Positions 25,927 to 34,345 of a stretch of DNA of 64,000 nt are shown here, one piece after another. Positions within the stretch are counted from its first letter, which is position 1; each line of letters begins with the position of its first letter. Source of the stretch: Paenibacillus sp. SZ31 (GTDB taxonomy: Bacteria > Bacillota > Bacilli > Paenibacillales > Paenibacillaceae); contig NZ_JABBEA010000014.1 in assembly GCF_012912005.1 (NCBI RefSeq), forward strand, positions 62,001 to 126,000. The letters run 5' to 3'. The position numbers were made by a program, and so were the translations under genes. A model generated the notes under the pieces. It did not search any database and had not been told where the DNA came from. It saw only the letters and a program-made list of their open reading frames with translations.

Positions 25927-27015
25927 ATGATGGAGAAAAAGGTTACCTGGCTGGAGCTGTTCTACGATCTGCTCTTCGTAGCAGCCGTTTCAAAAGCGGG
26001 TCATGTCTTGTTGCATGCCGAACACGGAGTAATTACGTTTGAATATTTAATGAAATTTGTGCTTATCTTTATCCCTGTTTGGTGGGCATGGGTCGGTCAG
26101 ACCTTGTTTATTAACCGCTATGGTCAGGATATCCTGATCCATCGAATATTCCTCATCCTTCAGCTCCTGTCCGTTATGGTCATGACGGCAAGCCTCTCTA
26201 CCCATTTTGACCAATACTATCTTTCCTTCTTCATCGGGTATATCGGTTCACGGGCGTTTACGGCCATTCAGTATCTGACGGCTCACAAGTCAAAAAGCGA
26301 GCATCAGCAGCAAGCGGCTCGTTACTTGGGCATCTGTTTCCTTATTGGGATATTAATCTCATCGGGTTCACTGTTTTTCGATTCCTGGTTACGATACTTG
26401 ATTCTGTATGTGGGCATTGCAGTAGACATTGTGCTTCCGCTGATCGGACGCAAAAATCTGGTGAAAGTACCGGTTCAGACCCATCACTTGTTGGAACGTT
26501 TCGCACTCTTTACACTTATCCTGCTGGGTGAATCGGTGGTAAGCATTATCGCTGTGCTGCAAGCCGACCATTGGGATATGAAATCGATCTTGTTTGCCGC
26601 CTTTACGTCCATATTTGTCATTGCGATGTGGTGGCAGTACTTCGACAACGTGGAGAAAAAGGTCAGCAAAGAGATTCAGACTGCCGGGCAAGCGATCATA
26701 TACGGCCATCTATTCATCTACATCTCCATGAGCATGATCGCCGCATCAATTCAGTTGTTATATCAGAATCAGTTGAACTATGTGTTCATGATAGGGTTTG
26801 TATTTGGATCAGCGCTGCTGTATTTCTTGTCGACTTCCCTTGTGTTCCATCGCTACAGACACGCACATCTACGACTCCGGCCACGTCATCTGGCGGTGAT
26901 GGTAGGACTGCTGGTGGCATTTGTCCTTGTGGATCTGGTCTATCGAGTTCCAGGCTATGTCATCATGGGCGAAGACATGTTATTCTTCCTGGTGTATGCG
27001 AAACTTACGACTTGA
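25927..27015 (+). CDS. Low temperature requirement protein A (LtrA) family membrane protein
   Basis: A 362-residue polytopic protein, with about 9-11 hydrophobic segments and the N-terminal LtrA motif KKVTWLELFYDLLFVAAV. LFTLILLGESVVSI is another family signature. LtrA was named for growth of Listeria at low temperature; the biochemical role is unknown. AAAGGAG precedes the start, where two adjacent ATG codons are possible. The gene is single, bounded by a repeat element and a terminator. Confidence 0.85.
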   Translation: MMEKKVTWLELFYDLLFVAAVSKAGHVLLHAEHGVITFEYLMKFVLIFIPVWWAWVGQTLFINRYGQDILIHRIFLILQLLSVMVMTASLSTHFDQYYLSFFIGYIGSRAFTAIQYLTAHKSKSEHQQQAARYLGICFLIGILISSGSLFFDSWLRYLILYVGIAVDIVLPLIGRKNLVKVPVQTHHLLERFALFTLILLGESVVSIIAVLQADHWDMKSILFAAFTSIFVIAMWWQYFDNVEKKVSKEIQTAGQAIIYGHLFIYISMSMIAASIQLLYQNQLNYVFMIGFVFGSALLYFLSTSLVFHRYRHAHLRLRPRHLAVMVGLLVAFVLVDLVYRVPGYVIMGEDMLFFLVYAKLTT

Positions 27016-27036
27016 TATGAGTAAAATAGAATGAAG

Positions 27037-27071
27037 AAAAGTCACGGACAACAGGCGTCCGTGGCTTTTTG
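27037..27071 (+). terminator. Terminator after the LtrA-like gene
   Basis: GTCACGGAC and GTCCGTGGC pair around ACAACAGGC-like loop bases, then TTTTTGTT. Confidence 0.75.
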
Positions 27072-27223
27072 TTATGCCGCTAATCGGGGACAAGCTTTAA
27101 TAATATCAATAAAGCACAAATCTAATTTAATTTCTCCGATAGAATCTGTTAATATGAGACTATGAACAAGTGAATCTACCAGATCATAGAATATCTTTTA
27201 TATAAAATGAGTGTACGTTTTGT

Positions 27224-27415
27224 TATATAAATTGAACTAAACATTTACACGAAACGGAGAGGACAGAAAAAACCTGAAGAAGCGAAAGCGTTCGCCTTTA
27301 TCCCCGGATTTTCCCCATATAAGGGGGATTCATAAAATCTGGGGATAACAGCGATCGGAAGGTTATTCTGTCATCGGAGTGTCCAGTGTAAATATTCTTT
27401 AGTTCAATTTATATA
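27224..27415. repeat. Copy 3 of the three-way-junction repeat element (best preserved ends)
   Basis: A perfect 18-bp terminal inverted repeat: TATATAAATTGAACTAAA at 27224-27241 and its exact complement at 27398-27415. The interior folds as P1 (GACAGAAAAAACCT / AGGTTATTCTGTC), P2 (GCGAA-AGCG-TTCGC) and P3 (TATCCCCGGATTTT / AAAATCTGGGGATA). It lies 57 bases upstream of the GH3 gene. Confidence 0.8.
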
Positions 27416-27472
27416 GTTCATTTTATATATAGCGATTCGTAGGTATGGGGATGACAATCAGGAGGGAAATCA

Positions 27473-30256
27473 TTGAGCACACATCAAATCGGAGTTCCAT
27501 TGGAAGGGTTTGCAGAGTTTAGTCGTACGGTTGCCGCAGAAGGAGCCGTTCTACTCAGAAATGAAGGCCAAGTGCTTCCACTTCGTGAAAACGAAAACGT
27601 TTCAGTTTTTGGACGGATTCAAGTCAATTATTATCGCAGCGGTACGGGTTCGGGCGGTAGTGTTCATGTGGCCTACACAACTAATCTGCTGGATGGTCTT
27701 CGTAGCAAAAAGAATTTTACAGTGAACGAAGAGCTGGCAGCTGTCTATGAGAAATGGATTGAAGAAAATCCGTTTGATGATGGCGGAAAAGTATGGGCGG
27801 CTGAGCCGTGGAATCAGAAAGAAATGCCTTTGACGGATGAACTGGTCGCACAGGCCAGAAGCAAGTCCAGCAAAGCTATTATCGTGATTGGACGTACAGC
27901 GGGAGAAGATCAGGATAATGCGGATGCGGCAGGAAGTTACCAGCTGACAGAAGATGAGAAAGCGATGCTGAAGCAAGTTACTTCGCAGTTTGAACACACA
28001 ATTGTTGTGTTGAACGTCTCGAATATCATCGATATGAGCTGGTTAAACGAAACGTATCTACATCCGATCCAAGGCGTAATTTACTCCTGGCATGGTGGTA
28101 TGGAAGGTGGCAATGCGATTGCTGATGTGCTGGCGGGCGACGTTACACCAAGCGGTAAACTGACAGATACGATTGCATATTCCATCGAAGATTATCCTTC
28201 GACAAGCAACTACGGCAATGAGTTCAAGAACCTTTATCAGGAAGATATCTATGTAGGTTATCGTTATTTCGAAACGTTTCGACCTGAGCGTGTTCAGTTT
28301 GAATTCGGTTACGGCCTGTCTTATACGACGTTTTTGGCCCAGCACGAAGAAGCAAAATCAGTGTCCAAAGACGGCGAAACCTACATTGAAGTTCGTGTCA
28401 ATGTGACCAACTCCGGTACAACATATGCGGGCAAAGAAGTTGTGCAGGTCTATTATGAAGCACCTCAAGGCAAACTGGGACAACCGCTGAAGGCTTTGGT
28501 AGCTTTCGGCAAAACAGGATTGTTGCAGCCGGGCGAGTCAGAACTTCTGACGATCAGCTTCCCGATCCATGCCATGGCATCCTACGATGATGCGGGTGTT
28601 ACAGGTCATGCTTCCGCATACGTTCTGGAAGAAGGCACATACCGACTGCATGTAGGAACCAGTGTGAAACAAGTGCAGCACATCAGCATCGATGGCCAGG
28701 ATGGATACGTTATTGAATCCCTTGAATTGGTGGAGCAACTGCAAGAAGCGATGGCGCCAACCGAAGATTTTACACGGATGAAACCGGGTTTGCGCAAGGA
28801 AGATGGATCTTATGAACTGACTTATGCGGAAGTGCCGAAGCGTAAGGTATCCATGGCGAACCGGATTGAGCAGAATCTCCCGCAAACGCTGGAGCAGACG
28901 GGTAACCAGGGCTACAAGCTGAGTGATGTTAAGGCTGGCAAAGTAAGTCTGGAAGCCTTCATCGCTCAACTGAGTGATCAGGATCTGGCGGCAATTGTCC
29001 GTGGTGAAGGCATGAGTAGCCCGCTCGTTACTTCGGGAACGGCATCCGCATTTGGTGGTGTCAGCGACAGCCTGTTCAACTACGGTATTCCGGTAGCATG
29101 TACGGCAGATGGCCCGTCTGGTATTCGTATGGATAGTGGGGAGAAGGCAACACAGGTATCCATCGGTACGTTGCTTGCGGCGACATGGAACAAGGATCTC
29201 GTTGAAGAGTTGTATGTGATGGAAGGACAGGAGTTGCTGAGAAATCAGGTGGATACTCTGCTCGGACCTGGACTTAATATCCGCCGGAGCCCGCTCAATG
29301 GCCGGAACTTTGAGTACTTCTCTGAAGATCCACTGATCTCGGGTGTATTTGCCGCAGCATGTACGAAAGGCATTATGAAGGGTGGTTCCAATGCCACACT
29401 GAAACACTTTGCCTGCAACAACCAGGAGAAACACCGTAGCAAAGTAGATGCTGTTGTCTCTGAGCGTGCACTGCGTGAAATTTACCTGAAAGGGTTCGAA
29501 ATCGCTGTAAAAGAAGGCGGAGCGAATTCCATCATGACCTCCTACAACCCGGTTAACGGACACTGGGCGGCATCCAACTACGACCTGAATACCACGATTT
29601 TGCGTGGCGAATGGAATTTCGAGGGTATCGTAATGACCGACTGGTGGGCGATTATGAACGATGTGACGGAAGGTGGCGAGGCTGATCGCAAATACACGAA
29701 CTGGATGATTCGTGCGCAGAATGATCTCTACATGGTTGTACCGAACTATGGCGCAGAGATTAACGGCTGGGACGATAACACGATTGAATCCTTGGAAAAT
29801 GGAACACTTACGCGCGGAGAACTGCAACGCTCTGCGATTAACATCTGCAAGTTCATCATGAATGCACCGGTGTCCGGCAGAAAACACGAGATCGTGGAGA
29901 ACGTCGCTTCGTTCCAAGCGAATGCATCCCTATCTACTGCACAAGCTCAGGCGCTGGTTGAGAACGCACAGGTGAAACCTGCGGTAGCTGAACCGGTCTA
30001 CATGAAAGTGGACGAGGCCGGCCATTATCGGATTATCGTACAGATCATGTCCCCTGAGCCGGAACTCGCTCAAAGTGCATGTAACCTGCTCCTGAATGAT
30101 CAGTTGGTGACCACCATCCAAACGAATGGTACGGAAGGCAAATGGATCAGACAGAAACTTGTCAAAGTAGATCTTGAAGCAGGACTGTATGAATTGAAAC
30201 TGGACTTCACGAAACCAGGGCTCCAGATTGATTGGATCGAATTCAAGCAGGTGTAG
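27473..30256 (+). CDS. GH3 beta-glucosidase with permuted domain order
   Basis: 927 residues. Unlike usual GH3 enzymes it starts with the C-terminal alpha/beta-sandwich (EGAVLLRNEGQVLPLRENENVSVFG at about 20-45, to about 285) and a fibronectin-III-like domain (about 300-405). The catalytic barrel follows (about 480-830), with KHFACNNQE, GPGLNIRRSPLNGRNFEYFSEDP and nucleophile Asp723 in VMTDWWA. The last 80 residues are a beta-rich module that may bind sugars. Translation starts at TTG 27473 behind AGGAGGG. No signal peptide, so a cytoplasmic exo-glucosidase, possibly acting on laminari- or gentio-oligosaccharides or glucosylated aglycones. Confidence 0.9.
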   Translation: MSTHQIGVPLEGFAEFSRTVAAEGAVLLRNEGQVLPLRENENVSVFGRIQVNYYRSGTGSGGSVHVAYTTNLLDGLRSKKNFTVNEELAAVYEKWIEENPFDDGGKVWAAEPWNQKEMPLTDELVAQARSKSSKAIIVIGRTAGEDQDNADAAGSYQLTEDEKAMLKQVTSQFEHTIVVLNVSNIIDMSWLNETYLHPIQGVIYSWHGGMEGGNAIADVLAGDVTPSGKLTDTIAYSIEDYPSTSNYGNEFKNLYQEDIYVGYRYFETFRPERVQFEFGYGLSYTTFLAQHEEAKSVSKDGETYIEVRVNVTNSGTTYAGKEVVQVYYEAPQGKLGQPLKALVAFGKTGLLQPGESELLTISFPIHAMASYDDAGVTGHASAYVLEEGTYRLHVGTSVKQVQHISIDGQDGYVIESLELVEQLQEAMAPTEDFTRMKPGLRKEDGSYELTYAEVPKRKVSMANRIEQNLPQTLEQTGNQGYKLSDVKAGKVSLEAFIAQLSDQDLAAIVRGEGMSSPLVTSGTASAFGGVSDSLFNYGIPVACTADGPSGIRMDSGEKATQVSIGTLLAATWNKDLVEELYVMEGQELLRNQVDTLLGPGLNIRRSPLNGRNFEYFSEDPLISGVFAAACTKGIMKGGSNATLKHFACNNQEKHRSKVDAVVSERALREIYLKGFEIAVKEGGANSIMTSYNPVNGHWAASNYDLNTTILRGEWNFEGIVMTDWWAIMNDVTEGGEADRKYTNWMIRAQNDLYMVVPNYGAEINGWDDNTIESLENGTLTRGELQRSAINICKFIMNAPVSGRKHEIVENVASFQANASLSTAQAQALVENAQVKPAVAEPVYMKVDEAGHYRIIVQIMSPEPELAQSACNLLLNDQLVTTIQTNGTEGKWIRQKLVKVDLEAGLYELKLDFTKPGLQIDWIEFKQV

Positions 30257-30280
30257 AAGATAATCGGATATATTAGGTCA

Positions 30281-30310
30281 TAACAGCAATCTAAAGATTG
30301 TTCTGTCATC
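30281..30310. repeat. Half-copy remnant of the three-way-junction repeat
   Basis: TAACAGCAATCTAAAGATTG followed by TTCTGTCATC reproduces only the segment between P3 and the 3' strand of P1 of the repeat family (compare AACAGCGATCGGAAGGTTATTCTGTCATC pattern by element). The 5' half is absent. Confidence 0.5.
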
Positions 30311-30334
30311 AAAAGTAGAATACGTGGGTACATG

Positions 30335-30366
30335 ACAAAGGGCACTGTTCGCGGGTGCCCTTTGTT
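30335..30366 (+). terminator. Terminator after the GH3 gene
   Basis: ACAAAGGGCAC and GTGCCCTTTGT form a perfect 11-bp stem with a nine-base loop, then TGTAA. The T-run is short, so efficiency is uncertain. Confidence 0.65.
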
Positions 30367-30446
30367 GTAACACAGAATAGCTACTGTTATGATAGTGTTA
30401 TGGGATTCTGAAGTTCTGAACAATGGGGTCAGGGGTGTTGCGAAGA

Positions 30447-30638
30447 ATGAGAAATTATAATTTTTTGAGTCCAATCCTGCTGGTTGTAGTGGCGCTGATT
30501 GTAAGAGGCCTGGTGACTAACCTGGGAGTTCTTTTTGGCTTATCACAAGAAGTGGCGAGTAATATTGCCATGATTGCCATGATCATTGCTGCACTGATTA
30601 TGTTTAATCGAATGACGAAGGCTCGGCGTAAAAAATAG
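30447..30638 (+). CDS. Small membrane protein
   Basis: A 63-residue protein (71 if the ATG at 30423 is used) with two hydrophobic segments (about 8-28 and 38-55) and a basic tail (RMTKARRKK). I prefer ATG 30447, since AGGGG lies upstream; neither start is strong. No known family. It has its own terminator. Confidence 0.55.
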   Translation: MRNYNFLSPILLVVVALIVRGLVTNLGVLFGLSQEVASNIAMIAMIIAALIMFNRMTKARRKK

Positions 30639-30675
30639 AATAAGCTCGGATAACCGAAAGGTTATCCAAGACAGG

Positions 30676-30703
30676 AGACACCCCCCGGGGTGTCTTTTTT
30701 TGT
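30676..30703 (+). terminator. Terminator after the small membrane protein
   Basis: GACACCCC and GGGGTGTC form a perfect stem, followed by seven Ts. Confidence 0.85.
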
Positions 30704-30704
30704 A

Positions 30705-30756
30705 TTGACGTTCTGAACCTAACGTTTTAGACTATTGCTAATAAATAATAACGTTA
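30705..30756 (+). promoter_or_regulatory. Candidate promoter and operator for the sialidase-like gene
   Basis: TTGACG (30705-30710) and TAGACT (30728-30733) are 17 bases apart. The palindromic core TAACGTT occurs in the spacer and again, as TAACGTTA, at 30749-30756, which suggests a repeated operator for an unknown regulator. Confidence 0.35.
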
Positions 30757-30855
30757 ATAATAACTAAAATAACAAAGTTCATCAGGAAAAGTACATGATG
30801 TCCGTTGCACTCTCTATTTGCTATCCCATTCCGGTCCCCAAAGGAGAATCCATTC

Positions 30856-31896
30856 ATGAAGATCATTGCCGACAAACAATATATCTTTCAGGAAGGTCAG
30901 CCTTTTCAGAGTAGTCATGGGTCCACCGTTGCTGTTTTACCAAATGGCCGAGTGCTTGTTGCTTGGTTTGCAGGTCAGCATGAGAAGGCGAGTGATGTAG
31001 CGATCTGGCTCGCAAGGCAGGATCATAGCGGAGCGTGGTCTGTTCCACGTAAAGTCGCGGATGAGCAAGGTATTGCTCACTGGAACCCGGTGCTATATGC
31101 ACAGGGTGATTCGCTGATACTCTTTTATGAAGTAGGGTATGAAATTACGGATTGGCATACCCGCATCATTCGTTCAGGGGACGGCGGATATACGTGGACG
31201 GCTTCTCGGGAGCTGGTGCCCGGAGATATTGGTGGTCGTGGGCCGGTCCGGAATAAACCTATTCAGCTGGAGGATGGAACAATGCTGGCTCCCGCATCCA
31301 TTGAACGATTGGACCCTGAGGTATTAGGCAAGCAGATTTGGGAGTCATTTGTCGATATCTCAACAGATCACGGGGAGACATGGACGAAAAGTACATATGT
31401 GCCGATGGACCTGTCCACCTATGTTGGGGCGGAGCATTGGTTTGCCAAGGGGCTGATCCAGCCTACATTGTGGTCTTCTGGTAGAGAGCGTGTGCACATG
31501 CTTCTGCGTAGTACCGAAGGGGTTATTTTTCGCAGTAATTCGCCAGATGGTGGACGCACATGGTGTGAAGCTTACGCTACAGAACTACCCAACAACAATA
31601 GCGGAATTGATGCCACACGCATGGAGCATGGTTTGCTTGCGCTTGTCTACAATCCGGTCAGTGGATATACAACAGAGAGCCCTCGAACACCGTTGGTGAT
31701 TACTTTTTCAACGGACAATGGTCAGACCTGGGGTGATGAATATGTGTTGGAAAATGAACCGGGGGAATACTCGTATCCGGCGATCGTATCTCAAGAGAAG
31801 GATCTATATGTCACCTATACGTGGAAAAGGGATCGGATTGCGTTCTGGAAGCTGACCGTCACTCATAACGATGAAGAAGGACCGCAGGAGCGCTGA
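30856..31896 (+). CDS. Sialidase-like beta-propeller protein (Asp-box repeats)
   Basis: A 346-residue protein with four Asp-box repeats of the form SxDxGxTW: RSGDGGYTW, STDHGETW, SPDGGRTW and STDNGQTW. This marks the six-bladed sialidase/neuraminidase propeller. The start at 30856 has AAAGGAG upstream; a TTG at 30805 does not. No signal peptide is visible. True GH33 sialidases need an Arg triad and a Tyr/Glu pair that I cannot assign with confidence, so it could be another exo-glycosidase or a lyase using the same fold. It opens the glycan-use cluster. Confidence 0.75.
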   Translation: MKIIADKQYIFQEGQPFQSSHGSTVAVLPNGRVLVAWFAGQHEKASDVAIWLARQDHSGAWSVPRKVADEQGIAHWNPVLYAQGDSLILFYEVGYEITDWHTRIIRSGDGGYTWTASRELVPGDIGGRGPVRNKPIQLEDGTMLAPASIERLDPEVLGKQIWESFVDISTDHGETWTKSTYVPMDLSTYVGAEHWFAKGLIQPTLWSSGRERVHMLLRSTEGVIFRSNSPDGGRTWCEAYATELPNNNSGIDATRMEHGLLALVYNPVSGYTTESPRTPLVITFSTDNGQTWGDEYVLENEPGEYSYPAIVSQEKDLYVTYTWKRDRIAFWKLTVTHNDEEGPQER

Positions 31897-32068
31897 TAAT
31901 ACGCTTTGTCGGTCCTATATGTCATGGAGCGTTGCACTGTACCAGTACGATAATGTTTATGAATGCTGGAACGGTCGATGAGAAAAGGGGCTAATCATTT
32001 CTGATGTGCGCACGTCCTACGATTACTTATCATCTCTAAATTTTATATGGATGAAGGGAGTGACCCTT

Positions 32069-32833
32069 ATGAACAGACAGCCTGTATTGGAAGTCATCGC
32101 TGTGGATGTGGAAGATGCCAGAGCCGCTGAACAGGGAGGGGCTGATCGGATTGAACTGGTGTCAGCGATGTCCGAAGGAGGGCTTACCCCCAGTTATGGT
32201 GTAATCGAGCAAGTAGTATCACAAGTCTCCATCCCGGTGTATGTCATGATCCGTCCCCATAGCCGCTCGTTCCGCTATAGCGCAGATGACATCCACGCCA
32301 TGACCAGGGATGTACGCGTGGCGAGGGAACTTGGAGCCGCTGGCATCGTAATCGGTGCCCTCACCGGAGATGGTGAAGTGGACCTTTTACCCATGCAATT
32401 ATGTATGGCCGAAGCTCAGGGTTTGGGCGTTACGTTTCATCGTGCTATTGATGTGAGCACAAGCCTGACCGAGGCGCTCAAGGCCATTAACACATTGGGC
32501 AACGTGGAGCGTGTGCTTACATCGGGAGGGAAACAGACAGCGCCTGAAGCCATACTGGAACTGAAACAACTTCAGCAATTGGGGCAAACCTTGAACATCG
32601 CTGTCATGGCAGGGTCGGGGGTCACCATAGAGGGAATACAAACGCTAGTGAGGCAGACGGGTATCATGGAAATCCATATGGGATCAGGCGTGAGGTACGA
32701 AGGCAGCTTTAATTATCCCATTGATCCACATTTGGTCGAAGAAGCCAAGCAGCAGTTATTGCTTGCATCACAGCCATTCATGGACAGTAGTGAACTGAGT
32801 AGCGGTCCAAGCAAGGGTGGTCCAATGATATAG
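32069..32833 (+). CDS. cutC: CutC family TIM-barrel protein
   Basis: A 254-residue CutC protein (LEVIAVDVEDARAAEQGGAD, RIELVSAMSEGGLTPS, then VMIRPHSRSF and TFHRAID). The ATG at 32069 follows GAAGGGAGTGA. The name copper-homeostasis protein rests on old E. coli genetics that has been questioned; the family is a TIM barrel with an enzyme-like pocket. Its place between a sialidase-like gene and fucosidase genes suggests a role in sugar metabolism here, but this is inference. Confidence 0.85.
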   Translation: MNRQPVLEVIAVDVEDARAAEQGGADRIELVSAMSEGGLTPSYGVIEQVVSQVSIPVYVMIRPHSRSFRYSADDIHAMTRDVRVARELGAAGIVIGALTGDGEVDLLPMQLCMAEAQGLGVTFHRAIDVSTSLTEALKAINTLGNVERVLTSGGKQTAPEAILELKQLQQLGQTLNIAVMAGSGVTIEGIQTLVRQTGIMEIHMGSGVRYEGSFNYPIDPHLVEEAKQQLLLASQPFMDSSELSSGPSKGGPMI

Positions 32834-32863
32834 GGATGCGCTAAATAAAAGGAGTGATACGCC

Positions 32864-34345
32864 ATGAATTATGAACTGCAACCAGCCGAATGGATTAAGT
32901 CCGCAGCACAGATAAGCCCATCCGAACGCCAGCTAAGATGGCAGGAGATGGAGTTCTATGCATTTATTCATTTTACGGTAAATACATTCACGGATCGCGA
33001 ATGGGGCACTGGGGAGGAAGACCCGGCTATCTTCAATCCTTCTGCACTGAGTGCAGCGCAATGGGTGCAGGCGTGCAAGGCTGCGGGGATGAAGGGGCTG
33101 ATTTTGACGTGCAAGCATCATGATGGATTTTGTTTGTGGCCAAGTCAGTTTACAGAGCACACAGTTGCAGCCAGTCCGTGGAGAAATGGTGCGGGTGATT
33201 TGGTTCAGGAAGTTGCCGATGCCTGCCGTGAGGGCGGGTTGAAGTTTGGCGTGTACCTTTCTCCTTGGGATCGGCATGAAACCTCCTACGGGGATTCGGA
33301 GAGATATAACGAGTTTTTCCTCCAACAGTTGCGCGAGCTGCTCACGAATTATGGCGACATCTTCTGTGTATGGTTTGATGGTGCGTGTGGTGAGGGTCCG
33401 AATGGCAAAAGGCAGGTTTATGACTGGGACGCCTATTATGCGCTTATTCGTGAACTTCAGCCCGAAGCTGTCATCTCGGTATGCGGCCCGGATGTTCGCT
33501 GGTGTGGCAATGAGGCGGGACATACGCGGGAATCGGAATGGAGCGTTGTGCCAGCGCATATGCAGGATAATGAGAAGATTCAGGAGCAATCGCAGCAGGT
33601 GGATGATGGTGAGTTCGCCACAAGGATCAATACGCAGGATAGTGATTTGGGAAGCCGGGAGGTCATTTGTTACCAAGGTGAGCAACTGATCTGGTACCCT
33701 GCCGAGGTGAATACCTCAATTCGCCCGGGATGGTTCTATCATGCCAGTGAAGATGATCAGGTCAAAACATTGGAAGAACTGCTCGCCGTCTATTACGGCG
33801 CAGTGGGGGGCAATGCCACCTTTTTACTCAATCTGCCACCGGATACGCGTGGTCTCATTCACGAAACGGATGTCGAGCGACTACAGGAATTGGGAGATTC
33901 GCTGCGCACCATTTTTCAGGAAAATTTCGCCTTGCAGGCGCTGGTAAAAGCATCGGAGACGATGGATGAACAACATGCCGTATTTGAGGTGCTGACGGAA
34001 CGTCGGGATACGTATTGGTGTCCCTTTGAAGGAACCGAGCAGGCTTGGATCGAGCTGGATTTGCAGGAGGAACGATCATTTGACCGAGTGGTACTGATGG
34101 AACATATCCAGACAGGCCAACGGATTGAGCGTTTTACAATGGAGTCACAGAGGGAAGATCGTGGTTGGGAAACGTTCTACACGGGGACTGTGGTGGGGTA
34201 TAAGCGAATATGCTGTTTCCCACAGGTCACATCGAGAAAGATGCGATTAACCATTCATGAATCCAGATGGTACCCTACGTTGTCCGGGTTAGGCATATAT
34301 CTGAGTGAACGGGGAGGGCTGTTACATGCCGGTACTGACGTATAA
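32864..34345 (+). CDS. Alpha-L-fucosidase, GH29 (copy 1)
   Basis: 493 residues, of usual GH29 length. HHDGF lies in LTCKHHDGFCLW (about 82-92) and the catalytic nucleophile is Asp172 in CVWFDGAC. The C-terminal 130 residues resemble a discoidin-like (F5/8) sugar-binding domain (RRDTYWCPFEGTEQAWIELDL). No signal peptide: it acts on imported fucosylated oligosaccharides. A good AAAGGAG site precedes the ATG. The gene is 30 bases after cutC and overlaps the GH35 gene by 20 bases, which indicates one operon. Confidence 0.92.
   Translation: MNYELQPAEWIKSAAQISPSERQLRWQEMEFYAFIHFTVNTFTDREWGTGEEDPAIFNPSALSAAQWVQACKAAGMKGLILTCKHHDGFCLWPSQFTEHTVAASPWRNGAGDLVQEVADACREGGLKFGVYLSPWDRHETSYGDSERYNEFFLQQLRELLTNYGDIFCVWFDGACGEGPNGKRQVYDWDAYYALIRELQPEAVISVCGPDVRWCGNEAGHTRESEWSVVPAHMQDNEKIQEQSQQVDDGEFATRINTQDSDLGSREVICYQGEQLIWYPAEVNTSIRPGWFYHASEDDQVKTLEELLAVYYGAVGGNATFLLNLPPDTRGLIHETDVERLQELGDSLRTIFQENFALQALVKASETMDEQHAVFEVLTERRDTYWCPFEGTEQAWIELDLQEERSFDRVVLMEHIQTGQRIERFTMESQREDRGWETFYTGTVVGYKRICCFPQVTSRKMRLTIHESRWYPTLSGLGIYLSERGGLLHAGTDV

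Noticed and set aside
28538..29917. 459-codon open frame on the minus strand
   Set aside because: It is fully antisense to the GH3 catalytic barrel, which has clear motifs. It has no ribosome site and no recognisable domain.
32933..33685. 250-codon minus-strand frame
   Set aside because: Antisense to the GH29 catalytic domain; shadow frame.
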